This document shows, one piece after another, positions 37,811 through 46,664 of a stretch of 64,000 nt of DNA. Each line of letters opens with the position of its first letter. Within the stretch, counting starts at the first letter, position 1. This DNA comes from Aquamicrobium zhengzhouense (GTDB taxonomy: Bacteria; Pseudomonadota; Alphaproteobacteria; Rhizobiales; Rhizobiaceae): positions 62,001-126,000 of the forward strand of contig NZ_JADGMQ010000012.1 of assembly GCF_016124105.1 (NCBI RefSeq). Reading direction: 5' to 3'. The notes beneath the pieces were generated by a model. The model was not told the DNA's origin. It worked only from the letters and a program-made list of their open reading frames with translations, and ran no database searches. The position numbers and the translations under genes were made by a program.

Positions 37811-39019
37811 TTATGCAGGCGTCACTTCTACGGGAATGGAGTGGTATCCCCGCAGCCAGTTGATGTAGACGCGCTCGGGCGCGCCGGTGAGTTCGATCCG
37901 CTTGACCTTGCGAGCCAGCGCGGTGAGCACGGACTCCGCCTCGAGGCGAGCGACCATCTGGCCGACACAGGCGTGGATGCCAGTACCGAAGGCGAGGTGC
38001 CCCACGGTCTTTCGGTTGAGGTCGAAGTCGTCAGGACGCTCCCAGCGCTGAGGATCGCGGTTGGCGGATGCCAGCCACATCAGCACCTTTTCCTCCGCTC
38101 CCAGCGCAACGCCGGCAAGCTCCGTTGCTTCACGCGTGGTCCTGCCAATAACCGGGCTCGGTGCCATGAAGCGCAGACCTTCGTCGAATGCCTGCCGGGC
38201 CATGGATGGATTGGCGTGGAGGAGGTCCCACTGCTCCGGTCGCTCTATCAGCGCCATCAATGTGTTGCCAATGCCGAAGACGGTTGTGTCGATGCCAGCC
38301 GAGATGAAGGCGCGCACGAGCATGCCCGCATCCTCATGGCTGATTTCGCCCGAATGTGCTGCCGCGTAGATTTCGGTGCCGAATCCGCCTTCGATGAGGT
38401 TCTCCTCGGCCATCTGCGCTGCAACGTATTCGAAGGTGCCTTGCTCTTCGACGATCTTGCGCGCCGCGAGGTACCGCTCGTTCTTCGGGCCCATCGCGTT
38501 GAAGTTGAGTTCCGAGTACGGCATCAGATGATGGCGGCCTTCAGGGCGCAATCCGACTGCTTCTGGCAGAACCTTGAACGGAAATGCGAATGCAAGGTCG
38601 GCACCAAGATCAAAACGGCGCTGCTCGATCAGGCGATCAACCATTTCCTCCGCGACGCCCCGGAAATACGCCGCCAGCTTGCGCATCGCACCTGCCGACA
38701 AGATACGCGCCAGGACGCGGCGGTTCGGCGTGTGAACGGGGGGGTCGGCCTCCAGGATGACCGAGGGCTTCCGCCACGGCTCATCGCGTACCACATTGGT
38801 CAGGCCGGTCCCGTAGGCCGAAGAGAAGCGCTGCCAGTCGTTGAAAATCTCGCGAATGATCGCGTCACGACCAGAGATCCAAAACCCGTATTTGGGCACC
38901 CAAACAACATCGCCGGCCTCACGAATGGCGCGGTCAAGTTCGATCGGGTTGTCGACGGCCTCGTCGCTGAACGGATCAATGTCCAGCGTAGGCCTGTCGT
39001 TGAGAATGTCTTTCTGCAT
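37811..39019 (-). CDS. Cytochrome P450, CYP199-like
   Basis: Encodes 402 residues. The heme-thiolate motif FGTGIHACVGQ carries C351, and the I-helix has AGIDTT (241-246) after R236 and S240. From memory it resembles Rhodopseudomonas CYP199A proteins: PWRKPSVILEADPP, GGFGTEI, and the ending LRGYHSIPVEVTPA. Residues R83 and S86 correspond to the Arg/Ser pair that holds the benzoate carboxylate in CYP199A4. A para-substituted aromatic acid is therefore a reasonable substrate guess. The start at 39019 has GGAGGA upstream; the frame upstream to 39307 is not conserved. Confidence 0.92.
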   Translation of the reverse strand: MQKDILNDRPTLDIDPFSDEAVDNPIELDRAIREAGDVVWVPKYGFWISGRDAIIREIFNDWQRFSSAYGTGLTNVVRDEPWRKPSVILEADPPVHTPNRRVLARILSAGAMRKLAAYFRGVAEEMVDRLIEQRRFDLGADLAFAFPFKVLPEAVGLRPEGRHHLMPYSELNFNAMGPKNERYLAARKIVEEQGTFEYVAAQMAEENLIEGGFGTEIYAAAHSGEISHEDAGMLVRAFISAGIDTTVFGIGNTLMALIERPEQWDLLHANPSMARQAFDEGLRFMAPSPVIGRTTREATELAGVALGAEEKVLMWLASANRDPQRWERPDDFDLNRKTVGHLAFGTGIHACVGQMVARLEAESVLTALARKVKRIELTGAPERVYINWLRGYHSIPVEVTPA

Positions 39020-39042
39020 GCTTTGAGTGTCCTCCGCGCGTT

Positions 39043-39055
39043 GTTTAATTAGCAA
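39043..39055 (-). promoter_or_regulatory. Candidate operator in front of the P450 gene
   Basis: On the minus strand the sequence TTGCTAATTAAAC lies inside a larger GTTG...CAAC inverted repeat, 24 bases before the P450 start. Nearly the same sequence (TTGCAATTAAAC) lies in front of the kinase gene at 40806-40817. Possible site for the divergent MarR regulator (inference). Confidence 0.4.
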
Positions 39056-39110
39056 CAAGTTTATTTTGCAAGTGGCTAGACGCGCAGTTGTGGTGGTTAG
39101 TTGTGAACTT

Positions 39111-40787
39111 TTAGCGGGTGCTGGCGGCTGCGGCCTCAAGCCAGATGGCGACGGCGACGGCGCCTGGATCCGGATGCCCGATGACGCGATCACCGACATA
39201 GCTTGAACGTCCGCGGCGGGCAGCGAGGTTGCATGTGGCCTCGGCTCCTTCGCGTGCAGCCTTCGCCGCAGCTTCGAGTCGTTCAGCAGGGGAGCCCGCT
39301 TCTGCAAGAGCGTTCATCGCGGGAACTAGCGCATCGACCATAGTGCGGTCGCCCGGCATCGCGCCGCCGAGCTCCTGAAGGGCCTGAACGCCGCCAGCAA
39401 AAGCTGCTCCCAGCAAGGAGCCTGCGTCACCATCAGTTCCTTCAAGTGCATTTGCTGCACCAATCGCAAGAATGGCGTAGAGCGGACCTGAAGTGCCGCC
39501 CGTTGAGCGGCGGACCACCGCGCCCACATGACGCCAGAATGCTGCGCCTTCAAGCTGTGCAAGAACGTCCCGTTCGGCGATAAGCGCCTCGGAACCGCCA
39601 GCGAGGGAGCGTCCGATGTCACCGTCGCCCACGATCTGGTCCATGCGGGTGAGCTCTGGTTCAGCGTCAATGAGCGCTTTACAGCCTGCCATCAGCGCTG
39701 ACAGGACGGCCGGATCCGTCTGGCCAGATGCTGCGGGCGCTTGCGGTAATTGCGGTGCCGGCAGGGTCTCGCCCTGCAGAAGGCCAGGGCGCATCCATGC
39801 GGGCGCATTGGTCGGCGCGTCCAGTGATGCGAGGCGTTCATCGTCGAGCAGCATCAGCGACAGGGAAATGCCTGCCATGTCGATCGCGGTCAGGAAGGTG
39901 CCAGCCCACACGCGTTCGACCTTAAGCCCGAGCGATGCGCAGGCAGCCAACGCGTCGCCAGCAACGATGGAGACTTCCATGGGCGGCGTCGAGCCAAGGT
40001 TGTTGACCAGCAGCGCAACGCGGTCCCCCGCCTTCAGCCCACGGTCGGCGACTATGGTTTCGATCAGACGACGCGAAAGCTCGACCGAGGTGCTGTGTGG
40101 TACACGAGCAAGCCCGGCTTCGCCGTGGATGCCGAGGCCTAATTCGATCTCGTTTTCGCCGAGCTCGAAGTTCGGCGTTCCCGCGGCCGGCACGATGCAC
40201 GGGCTGAGTGCTACGCCCATCGAGCCGGTGACGGATGCCGCTGCCTGCGCCCGCGCCTTGACTTCATCGAGCGAAAGGCCCGCTTCCGCAGCTGCGCCGG
40301 CGATCTTGTGGATCAGTACCGTGCCAGCAATACCGCGACGGCCAGCGGTCTTTTCGGCCGAGCCCAGCGCGCTGTCGTCATCCACGATGACGATGTCGGT
40401 GCGTATGCCTTCGCCGCGCGCAATCTGTGCTGCAAGGCCGAAATTGAGGCGATCGCCGGTGTAGTTCTTGACGATCAAGAGAACACCACCCGGACCTGCA
40501 ACCGCACGGATGGCCGTGAGAACAGCATCGGTTGAGGGTGAGGCGAAGACGTCGCCAGCGACCGCTGCCGTAAGCATGCCCTGACCGACATAACCAGCAT
40601 GCGCCGGCTCGTGGCCTGAACCACCGCCCGAGATCAGCGCGACTTTGCCGCTGGCCGCAAATTCGGCTGCGTCCGCACGGACGACAATTGTGGTGCCGTC
40701 AACAAGACGCAGGCCATTCGTCGTCGCCACGAGCCCTGCCAGCGCCTGCGGCACCACATCCTTCACCGCGTTGATCAGCTTTTTCAT
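39111..40787 (-). CDS. Dihydroxyacetone kinase, ATP-dependent single-chain (DhaK-DhaL)
   Basis: Encodes 558 residues. The N-terminal DAK1 domain (1-330) has SGGGSGHEPAHAGYVGQGML and the covalent substrate histidine H221 in GLGIHGEAG. A Pro/Ala linker near 345 leads to the DAK2 (DhaL) ATP-binding domain with GDGDIGRSLAGG. The fused form uses ATP rather than the PTS. The substrate may be dihydroxyacetone or a tetrulose-like sugar. The start at 40787 (MKKLINA) has GAGAGGGA upstream. It is the first gene of the operon and divergent from marR; its presence beside a P450 is unexplained. Confidence 0.9.
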   Translation of the reverse strand: MKKLINAVKDVVPQALAGLVATTNGLRLVDGTTIVVRADAAEFAASGKVALISGGGSGHEPAHAGYVGQGMLTAAVAGDVFASPSTDAVLTAIRAVAGPGGVLLIVKNYTGDRLNFGLAAQIARGEGIRTDIVIVDDDSALGSAEKTAGRRGIAGTVLIHKIAGAAAEAGLSLDEVKARAQAAASVTGSMGVALSPCIVPAAGTPNFELGENEIELGLGIHGEAGLARVPHSTSVELSRRLIETIVADRGLKAGDRVALLVNNLGSTPPMEVSIVAGDALAACASLGLKVERVWAGTFLTAIDMAGISLSLMLLDDERLASLDAPTNAPAWMRPGLLQGETLPAPQLPQAPAASGQTDPAVLSALMAGCKALIDAEPELTRMDQIVGDGDIGRSLAGGSEALIAERDVLAQLEGAAFWRHVGAVVRRSTGGTSGPLYAILAIGAANALEGTDGDAGSLLGAAFAGGVQALQELGGAMPGDRTMVDALVPAMNALAEAGSPAERLEAAAKAAREGAEATCNLAARRGRSSYVGDRVIGHPDPGAVAVAIWLEAAAASTR

Positions 40788-40805
40788 CAATCCCTCTCTT
40801 GCAGT

Positions 40806-40817
40806 TTGCAATTAAAC
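40806..40817 (+). promoter_or_regulatory. Candidate operator in the marR-kinase promoter region
   Basis: TTGCAATTAAAC within GTTTGCAATTAAAC lies in the 73-base divergent gap between marR and the kinase gene. It matches 12 of 13 positions, with one gap, of the sequence before the P450 gene. Probable autoregulatory and operon operator of the MarR protein (inference). Confidence 0.4.
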
Positions 40818-40860
40818 TCGCACACAGCTACACGCTGCTTTCCATACGAAATGAGTACCC

Positions 40861-41349
40861 ATGACAGATCAGGACGTCATCACCGAGGCAGGAAAATCAG
40901 TTAAGGCCGAACGTTACGTGCCTTACTATCTGTCGCTCTTGAATAACCGCCTGTCCTGGGGTGGCTCGCAGCTCTACCTTAAGCTGTTTGATATTGGTCT
41001 GAACGAGTGGCGAATCTTGTCTGCGCTGCGAAATGAACCTGGTATTCAGGCGCTGCGCATTTGCGAGATGATCACACTCAATAAATCTGTTGTCAGCCGA
41101 TCGACGCGCCGCCTTGAAGAGATGAAACTTGTTGAGGCTCGACTGGAGCAGGGCAAGCGTCTGCTTTGGCTGCTTCCACGAGGTGCAGAGCTTCACGATC
41201 AGATCATCGAGATTGCTTATCGCCGGCAGGACGCGTTGCTGGATGGCTTTGACCAGAAAGATCTGGACACGCTTTACGGACTGCTTGAGCGGATGCGGCA
41301 AAATCTCAAGAAGGTCGACAAAGTCGACAACGAACTGCTGCAGCGCTAG
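40861..41349 (+). CDS. MarR-family transcriptional regulator
   Basis: Encodes 162 residues. Winged helix-turn-helix: NEWRILSALRNEPGIQALRICEMITLNKSVVSRSTRRLEEMKLVEARLEQGKRLLWLLPRG, with dimerisation helices at both ends. MarR proteins usually repress a neighbouring operon and release DNA on binding an aromatic or phenolic ligand. Its position divergent from the kinase-P450-TRAP operon makes that operon the likely target. Confidence 0.9.
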   Translation: MTDQDVITEAGKSVKAERYVPYYLSLLNNRLSWGGSQLYLKLFDIGLNEWRILSALRNEPGIQALRICEMITLNKSVVSRSTRRLEEMKLVEARLEQGKRLLWLLPRGAELHDQIIEIAYRRQDALLDGFDQKDLDTLYGLLERMRQNLKKVDKVDNELLQR

Positions 41350-41459
41350 GCGCGGGCGAGAAGAATAATCCGCCGAGGGTGCGCACAGATTGCGCGCCAC
41401 GCATCCCGCTCCTGCTGAGTATGTCGACATCCGCACTCCTCCAACTGCCGTATGGTTTA

Positions 41460-41484
41460 TATAGCAATCTGTTGCTATAGCAAC
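41460..41484. promoter_or_regulatory. Operator-like palindrome with three TTGCTATA half-sites
   Basis: TATAGCAA at 41460-41467 is followed, after 4 bases, by TTGCTATA (41472-41479). The latter is also part of a perfect 14-base palindrome, GTTGCTATAGCAAC (41471-41484). It lies 110 bases after marR and 129 bases before tRNA-Gln. No gene start is nearby, so its target is unclear. Confidence 0.45.
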
Positions 41485-41612
41485 TAGCTCCGTCGACGCG
41501 AAGCGCGAGGGTCGGATGAGCACCCAAGGTGCCAAGCAGGCATGGGCGGCTAAAGACGTGGCTCACCGTTCCGGTGCGAGCGGTCGTGTAAACATCAACT
41601 GACGGAGATTGA

Positions 41613-41687
41613 TGGCTGGGGCGCCTGGATTCGAACCAGGGAATGGCGGTACCAAAAACCGCTGCCTTACCGCTTGGCTACGCCCCA
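41613..41687 (-). tRNA. tRNA-Gln (TTG anticodon)
   Basis: 75 bases including the encoded CCA. On the minus strand it begins TGGGGCGTAGCCAAGCGGTA, has the anticodon loop TTTTGGT with TTG, the T-arm GGTTCGAATCC and ends GCCCCAGCCA. All four stems pair. Confidence 0.96.
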
Positions 41688-41952
41688 ACGTTAGATGCCG
41701 CGTTCCTAGCGCGTGATCTTCGGTTCGTAAAGATGGAACTTTGAGATGTTCACCGTTCGGGCCTCGGAACGGCGAGGCGGGCATTTTCTGCGCGAGCGGC
41801 GAGCGCCGCAAAACGCCACCTGCTCGTTTGCCGAAATTAGATGATGAGACCTCGCTGATAGCCAGCAGAAATGGGACATTTCCTTTGCCGTAGTAAGTAT
41901 TCGTCAGCGGCGTCCCCGTCAGGCTGAGTTCCAGAAGAGTAGCAGGTCAAAA

Positions 41953-42858
41953 ATGCTAGCCAGACTTTCCCACCTCGACAGGCTCGAGGCGGAAGCTATT
42001 CACATTTTTCGTGAAGTTGCAGCAAGCTTCGACAATCCGGTGATGCTCTATTCCATAGGTAAGGACTCTTCTGTCCTGCTGCATTTGGCAATGAAGGCAT
42101 TTTACCCGGCCAAACCGCCATTCCCTCTGCTGCATGTGGATACGACCTGGAAGTTTCGCGAGATGATCGCCTTCCGCGACGCCACAGCGCAACGGCTGGG
42201 CCTGGACCTCATTGTCCACATCAATGAGGAGGGCGTTGCCCAAGGGATCAATCCGATTGATTCGGGGTCATCCGTCCACACCCACATCATGAAAACGCTA
42301 GGGCTGCGTCAGGCGCTCGAACTGCATGGCTTCGATGCCGCATTTGGGGGCGCGCGGCGGGATGAAGAAAAGAGCAGGGCCAAGGAGCGCATCTTCTCGT
42401 TCAGGGACGACCACCACAGCTGGGACCCGAAGAACCAGCGCCCGGAGATGTGGAGGATTTACAATACCCGCATAAGACAGGGCGAATCGATCCGCGTCTT
42501 CCCGCTCTCCAATTGGACCGAGCTCGATATCTGGCAGTACATCCTGCAGGAAGACATACCAATCGTGCCGCTTTACCTCGCCGCGGAAAGGCCGGTGATC
42601 GAGCGCGACGGCATGCTCATCATGCTGGATGATGAGCGCCTGAAGTTACGGCCAGGCGAAAAAATCCAGACACGCAAGGTGAGGTTCCGCACCCTCGGCT
42701 GCTACCCGCTGACTGGTGCCATGGAATCTGACGCCACCACCTTGGATGCAGTTGTTGGCGAGATGCTGAACACGCGTGTTTCGGAGAGGCAGGGCCGGCT
42801 GATTGACCGCGACGAAGCTGGCTCCATGGAGAAGAAAAAGCGCGAGGGATATTTCTGA
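41953..42858 (+). CDS. cysD: Sulfate adenylyltransferase subunit 2
   Basis: Encodes 301 residues. PP-loop ATP pyrophosphatase fold: [25 protein letters not shown] and [21 protein letters not shown]. With CysN it makes adenosine 5'-phosphosulfate from sulfate and ATP. The cysNC start follows one base after its stop (TGACATG). The 265 bases between tRNA-Gln and this gene hold its leader, with no other gene seen and no recognised sulfur-regulator site. Confidence 0.96.
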   Translation: MLARLSHLDRLEAEAIHIFREVAASFDNPVMLYSIGKDSSVLLHLAMKAFYPAKPPFPLLHVDTTWKFREMIAFRDATAQRLGLDLIVHINEEGVAQGINPIDSGSSVHTHIMKTLGLRQALELHGFDAAFGGARRDEEKSRAKERIFSFRDDHHSWDPKNQRPEMWRIYNTRIRQGESIRVFPLSNWTELDIWQYILQEDIPIVPLYLAAERPVIERDGMLIMLDDERLKLRPGEKIQTRKVRFRTLGCYPLTGAMESDATTLDAVVGEMLNTRVSERQGRLIDRDEAGSMEKKKREGYF

Positions 42859-42859
42859 C

Positions 42860-44767
42860 ATGCTGCACGATATCTCCGCGACCAGGACAGGCGCTTCCGA
42901 CATTCGAAGCTACCTTGCCGAGCAGGAACGAAAGACGATGCTGCGGTTCCTGACCTGCGGCTCGGTTGATGATGGCAAATCGACCCTGATCGGCAGGCTT
43001 CTTTATGACACGCGACTGGTATTCGAGGATCAACTCGCAACGCTGCAATGCGATTCCGCGCGTTATGGCACAGCGGATGAGGAGCTTGATTTCGCCCTGC
43101 TGGTGGATGGTCTGGAGGCAGAGCGTGAGCAGGGCATCACCATTGATGTCGCCTACCGCTTTTTCGCGACCGCCAAGCGCAAGTTCATCGTCGCGGACAC
43201 GCCGGGCCATCTGCAGTACACGCGCAACATGGCGACGGGAGCGTCCATTGCCGATCTGGCGATCGTGCTCGTGGATGCTCGCCGCGGTGTCCTGCCACAA
43301 ACCAAGCGGCACTCATACATCGCCTCACTGCTTGGTATCCGGCACATCCTGCTGGCTGTGAACAAAATCGACCTCGTCGGCCACGATCAGGCGGTATTCG
43401 AGGAGATTGCCGAGAGCTATCGGAAGGCAACCGCCGGGCTTGGCTTCGCATCAGTGGTGCCGATCCCTGTCTCGGCCAGATATGGGATAAACGTTGCGGC
43501 GCGGTCGCCTCAGACGAGCTGGTACGAGGGGCCGACAATGGTCGAGCACCTTGAGAATATCGAGGTTGATGAGGACGGAACGACCAAGCCCTTTCGTTTC
43601 CCCATCCAATATGTCAACCGGCCCAATCTCGACTTCAGGGGTTTCGCGGGCACCATCGCCTCGGGGACTGTGGAGCGCGGGGATGAGATCGTCGTCGCGA
43701 AATCCGGAAAGACCTCGCGGGTGAAGCGGATCGTTTCAGCTGGCGGCGATCTTGAGGCCGCACGGGAAGGACAGGCCGTCACCCTCGTTCTGGAAGATGA
43801 GATTGAGGCCTCGCGCGGAAACCTGCTGACTGCGCCTGATGCCCGGCCCCATGTTTCCAATCAGCTCGCCGCGAGCATCGTCTGGTTTGGGGAGCAGGCG
43901 ATGGCGTCCGGCCGTCAGTATATCTTGCGAACGGAGACGGATAGCGTCTCCGCCACTGTCACGGCGCTGAAGCATCGCATCAACATTGACGATTTCGCAC
44001 ATGAGGCTTCAAAGACCCTGGAGATCAACGAAGTCGGTGTGTGCAATCTGTCGCTTCAGGCACCGATCGCCTTCGATAATTTCATCGATAACCGCGCGAC
44101 GGGCGCGTTCGTTCTGATCGACCGGATCAGCAATGCAACGGTCGCCGCCGGTATGATCCTGCATCCGCTGCGCCGCGCCGAGAACATTCACTGGCAGGCG
44201 CTTGATGTCGATAAGGCGGCAAGGGCTGCGCAAAAGCATCAAAAGCCCGTGGTGCTGTGGTTCACCGGCCTGTCCGGTTCAGGAAAATCCACAATCGCAA
44301 ATCTTCTCGAGCGAAAATTGCACGCCGGCGGCAGGCACACCTACCTGCTGGATGGCGACAATGTGCGCCACGGCCTGAACCGCGATCTGGGATTCGCCGA
44401 GGCCGACAGAGTGGAGAATATCCGTCGGGTCGGGGAAGTTGCCAAGCTCATGGCGGATGCCGGGCTTATCGTGCTTGCCTCGTTCATCTCGCCGTTTCGG
44501 GCCGAACGCGACAGCGTGCGTGAGCTGCTTCCCGCGGGCGAGTTCGTCGAGATATTTGTCGATACGCCTTTGGCAGAATGCGCCGAGCGGGATCCGAAAG
44601 GTCTTTACCGGAAGGCGAAGGCAGGGGAATTGACCAACTTCACAGGCATCGATTCTCGCTACGAAGCACCTGAGCACCCGGAGGTAAGACTTGAGACCGT
44701 CGGGCAGTCGCCCGAGGAGACGGTAGCGGCGCTGGAAAGCTGGTTAATCGAGAACGGCTATTGCTGA
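42860..44767 (+). CDS. cysNC: Sulfate adenylyltransferase subunit 1 / adenylylsulfate kinase fusion
   Basis: Encodes 635 residues. The N-terminal GTPase (CysN) has GSVDDGKS at 34-41, DTPGHLQY and NKIDLV, followed by EF-Tu-like beta-barrel domains. The C-terminal APS kinase (CysC) has the P-loop GLSGSGKS at 470-477, [15 protein letters not shown] and the [23 protein letters not shown] segment. The fusion makes PAPS directly and is the NodQ-type arrangement common in rhizobia. No nod gene context is seen, so this is probably the housekeeping copy. Confidence 0.96.
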   Translation: MLHDISATRTGASDIRSYLAEQERKTMLRFLTCGSVDDGKSTLIGRLLYDTRLVFEDQLATLQCDSARYGTADEELDFALLVDGLEAEREQGITIDVAYRFFATAKRKFIVADTPGHLQYTRNMATGASIADLAIVLVDARRGVLPQTKRHSYIASLLGIRHILLAVNKIDLVGHDQAVFEEIAESYRKATAGLGFASVVPIPVSARYGINVAARSPQTSWYEGPTMVEHLENIEVDEDGTTKPFRFPIQYVNRPNLDFRGFAGTIASGTVERGDEIVVAKSGKTSRVKRIVSAGGDLEAAREGQAVTLVLEDEIEASRGNLLTAPDARPHVSNQLAASIVWFGEQAMASGRQYILRTETDSVSATVTALKHRINIDDFAHEASKTLEINEVGVCNLSLQAPIAFDNFIDNRATGAFVLIDRISNATVAAGMILHPLRRAENIHWQALDVDKAARAAQKHQKPVVLWFTGLSGSGKSTIANLLERKLHAGGRHTYLLDGDNVRHGLNRDLGFAEADRVENIRRVGEVAKLMADAGLIVLASFISPFRAERDSVRELLPAGEFVEIFVDTPLAECAERDPKGLYRKAKAGELTNFTGIDSRYEAPEHPEVRLETVGQSPEETVAALESWLIENGYC

Positions 44768-44796
44768 CCCTTGCGCGGAATAGTAACGCCGGTGTC

Positions 44797-45603
44797 ATGC
44801 TGGATCATGACACCGACGCCGAGATTCTGAAATTTTGCGAGCAACTTGCGCTTGATGCAGGGCGGCGCATCATGGAGATCGTTCACGAGGGCTTTTCCGC
44901 CGAACTGAAGATGGACAGCTCGCCGGTGACGCTGGCCGACCGGGAAGCTGAGCGGATCATCCTTGAGGGATTAAGATCGCGGTACCCGCAAATTCCGGTG
45001 GTCGCGGAGGAAGAGGCCGCTGCCGGCCGTGAACCGCAGAATGTCGGGAGCGTCTTCTTCCTTGTCGATCCTCTCGACGGAACACGCGAATTCGTTCGTG
45101 GCGGAGACGACTACACGGTGAATATCGGCCTCGTTCGCGCAGGGGTTCCGGTAGCTGGCGTCATCTACGCGCCTGCGCGATTCGCGCTCTATTCCGGGGC
45201 GGAAGGCGGCGCATGGGAGATCCCCGCTGACGCCCAGCATGTGGCGAAAGATCGACGTGCTATTCAGGTGCGCAGCGCGACAGAGCCGCTGAAGATCGTG
45301 GCGAGCCGTTCGCACAACACGCCGGAGACCGACGAATTCATTGCTCGGTACAAAGGGGCGGAGCGGATGACAGTAGGCTCCTCGCTCAAATTTTGCCTTC
45401 TGGCGAGCGGTCAGGCCGATCTTTACCCGCGCATGGGACGGACCATGCAGTGGGACACAGCTGCGGGCGATGCAATCCTTCGCGCCGCTGGCGGGATTAC
45501 CCGCGAACTGGATGGGGCGCCCTACCGATACGGGCCGGGCCTGACGCCTGGCGACGAAGATTTCGCCAACCGGCATTTTATCGCCGAGGGCCGTCTCGCC
45601 TGA
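44797..45603 (+). CDS. cysQ: 3'(2'),5'-bisphosphate nucleotidase
   Basis: Encodes about 268 residues of the inositol-monophosphatase fold. Metal motifs: AEEEAAAGREPQ, DPLDGTREFVRGGDDYTVNIGL and the C-terminal QWDTAAGDAILRAAGG. It hydrolyses PAP to AMP and so clears the by-product of PAPS use, which suits its place directly after cysNC. The start is uncertain: ATG 44797 or 44806, or a TTG at 44761 that would overlap cysNC. Confidence 0.9.
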   Translation: MLDHDTDAEILKFCEQLALDAGRRIMEIVHEGFSAELKMDSSPVTLADREAERIILEGLRSRYPQIPVVAEEEAAAGREPQNVGSVFFLVDPLDGTREFVRGGDDYTVNIGLVRAGVPVAGVIYAPARFALYSGAEGGAWEIPADAQHVAKDRRAIQVRSATEPLKIVASRSHNTPETDEFIARYKGAERMTVGSSLKFCLLASGQADLYPRMGRTMQWDTAAGDAILRAAGGITRELDGAPYRYGPGLTPGDEDFANRHFIAEGRLA

Positions 45604-46527
45604 TCAGGAAAGCTCGTCACGCCAAGGCGGATTTGCGCCGGAGCGTGAAACGGTGATCGCAGCGATTCTTGCGGCAAACTCCAGAACTTCCTGAAGCTGA
45701 TCTGGCGATATGGTTGCAAGCGCATGCTTGGAAAGAAGGTTCCGGTCTGAAAGGGCAGCAAGCAGGGCAGCGTTAAACGCGTCGCCTGCTCCTACGGTGT
45801 CAACGACATCTGCCCTGGGGGCGGCCACTTCCACCCGGGCAATTGCGCTGTAGGCCACCGCGCCTTGGGCTCCGCGAGTTAACACGACCAGCTTCGGGCC
45901 CATGTTCAACCAGCGCATGGCAATTTCATCGCCGGTGCCGCTCTCCTCGAACCAGGCGAGATCCTCGTCTGACAGCTTCACAATATCCGCCATCGAGATC
46001 ATGCGACGTAGACGCGCCCGATGGCGCTCTTTGTCGGCAATGAAGGCGCTGCGAATGTTCGGATCGAGCATGGTGACGCGGTTCTCATGCTCACGGCGCA
46101 TCAGGGTCTCGTAAGTAGAGCCGCATGGCTCGGGGATGAGACTGATGCAGGAAAAATGCAGGGCCGTGATGGCCGGTGGCAGATCAGGAAGATCTTGTTC
46201 CGTCACCATCCTCCCAGCCGAATTTTCATCGAAGAATGTGTAAGACGCGTCGCCTTGTTCGAGGTGGACGAAGGCCAGGGTGGTCGGGCGCGAAGAATAG
46301 CGAACCAAGGACAGATCGACGCCGCTTGCTTCAAGTGCCGCGCTCAGCTTCCGCCCGAAAAGGTCGTCCGATAGACCGGAGAAGAATCCGGTTCGAACGC
46401 CGAGACGTCCGAGCGCGATGGCGGTGTTGAAGACCGCGCCGCCGACATGCGGAACGTAGGCGTCCTTGCCGGTTCTGGTCGCGCCAGGCAGCATGTCGAT
46501 CAGAGCCTCGCCGCAGCACAGGATCAT
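45604..46527 (-). CDS. PfkB-family carbohydrate kinase (fructokinase-like)
   Basis: Encodes 307 residues. N-terminal CCGEALIDMLPG and GGAVFNTAIALGRLG, and the C-terminal ATP-binding and catalytic motif DTVGAGDAFNAALLAAL. It most resembles fructokinases. It ends next to cysQ (convergent, no gap) and is divergent from the glycogen operon across 137 bases, which may hint at shared regulation of hexose use. Confidence 0.87.
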   Translation of the reverse strand: MILCCGEALIDMLPGATRTGKDAYVPHVGGAVFNTAIALGRLGVRTGFFSGLSDDLFGRKLSAALEASGVDLSLVRYSSRPTTLAFVHLEQGDASYTFFDENSAGRMVTEQDLPDLPPAITALHFSCISLIPEPCGSTYETLMRREHENRVTMLDPNIRSAFIADKERHRARLRRMISMADIVKLSDEDLAWFEESGTGDEIAMRWLNMGPKLVVLTRGAQGAVAYSAIARVEVAAPRADVVDTVGAGDAFNAALLAALSDRNLLSKHALATISPDQLQEVLEFAARIAAITVSRSGANPPWRDELS

Positions 46528-46664
46528 GGTTCACCCTCCAAAGACGCTGTTGCATAATGATTTGAGCGGGGCGCATCAATCCGCTAGCATTCCCTGCGTG
46601 CCGGGAAGTCGGAACAAAATACTCGCGTCGTATATTCGGCAGCGTTGCTCAAAGGAAATGAGCG

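Noticed and set aside
37841-39052. 403-residue open frame antisense to the P450 gene
   Set aside because: The P450 frame has complete heme and I-helix motifs; the antisense frame has none.
42860-44767. NodQ as evidence of a symbiosis region
   Set aside because: CysN-CysC fusions also serve ordinary sulfate assimilation, and no nod, nif or fix genes are present in the window.
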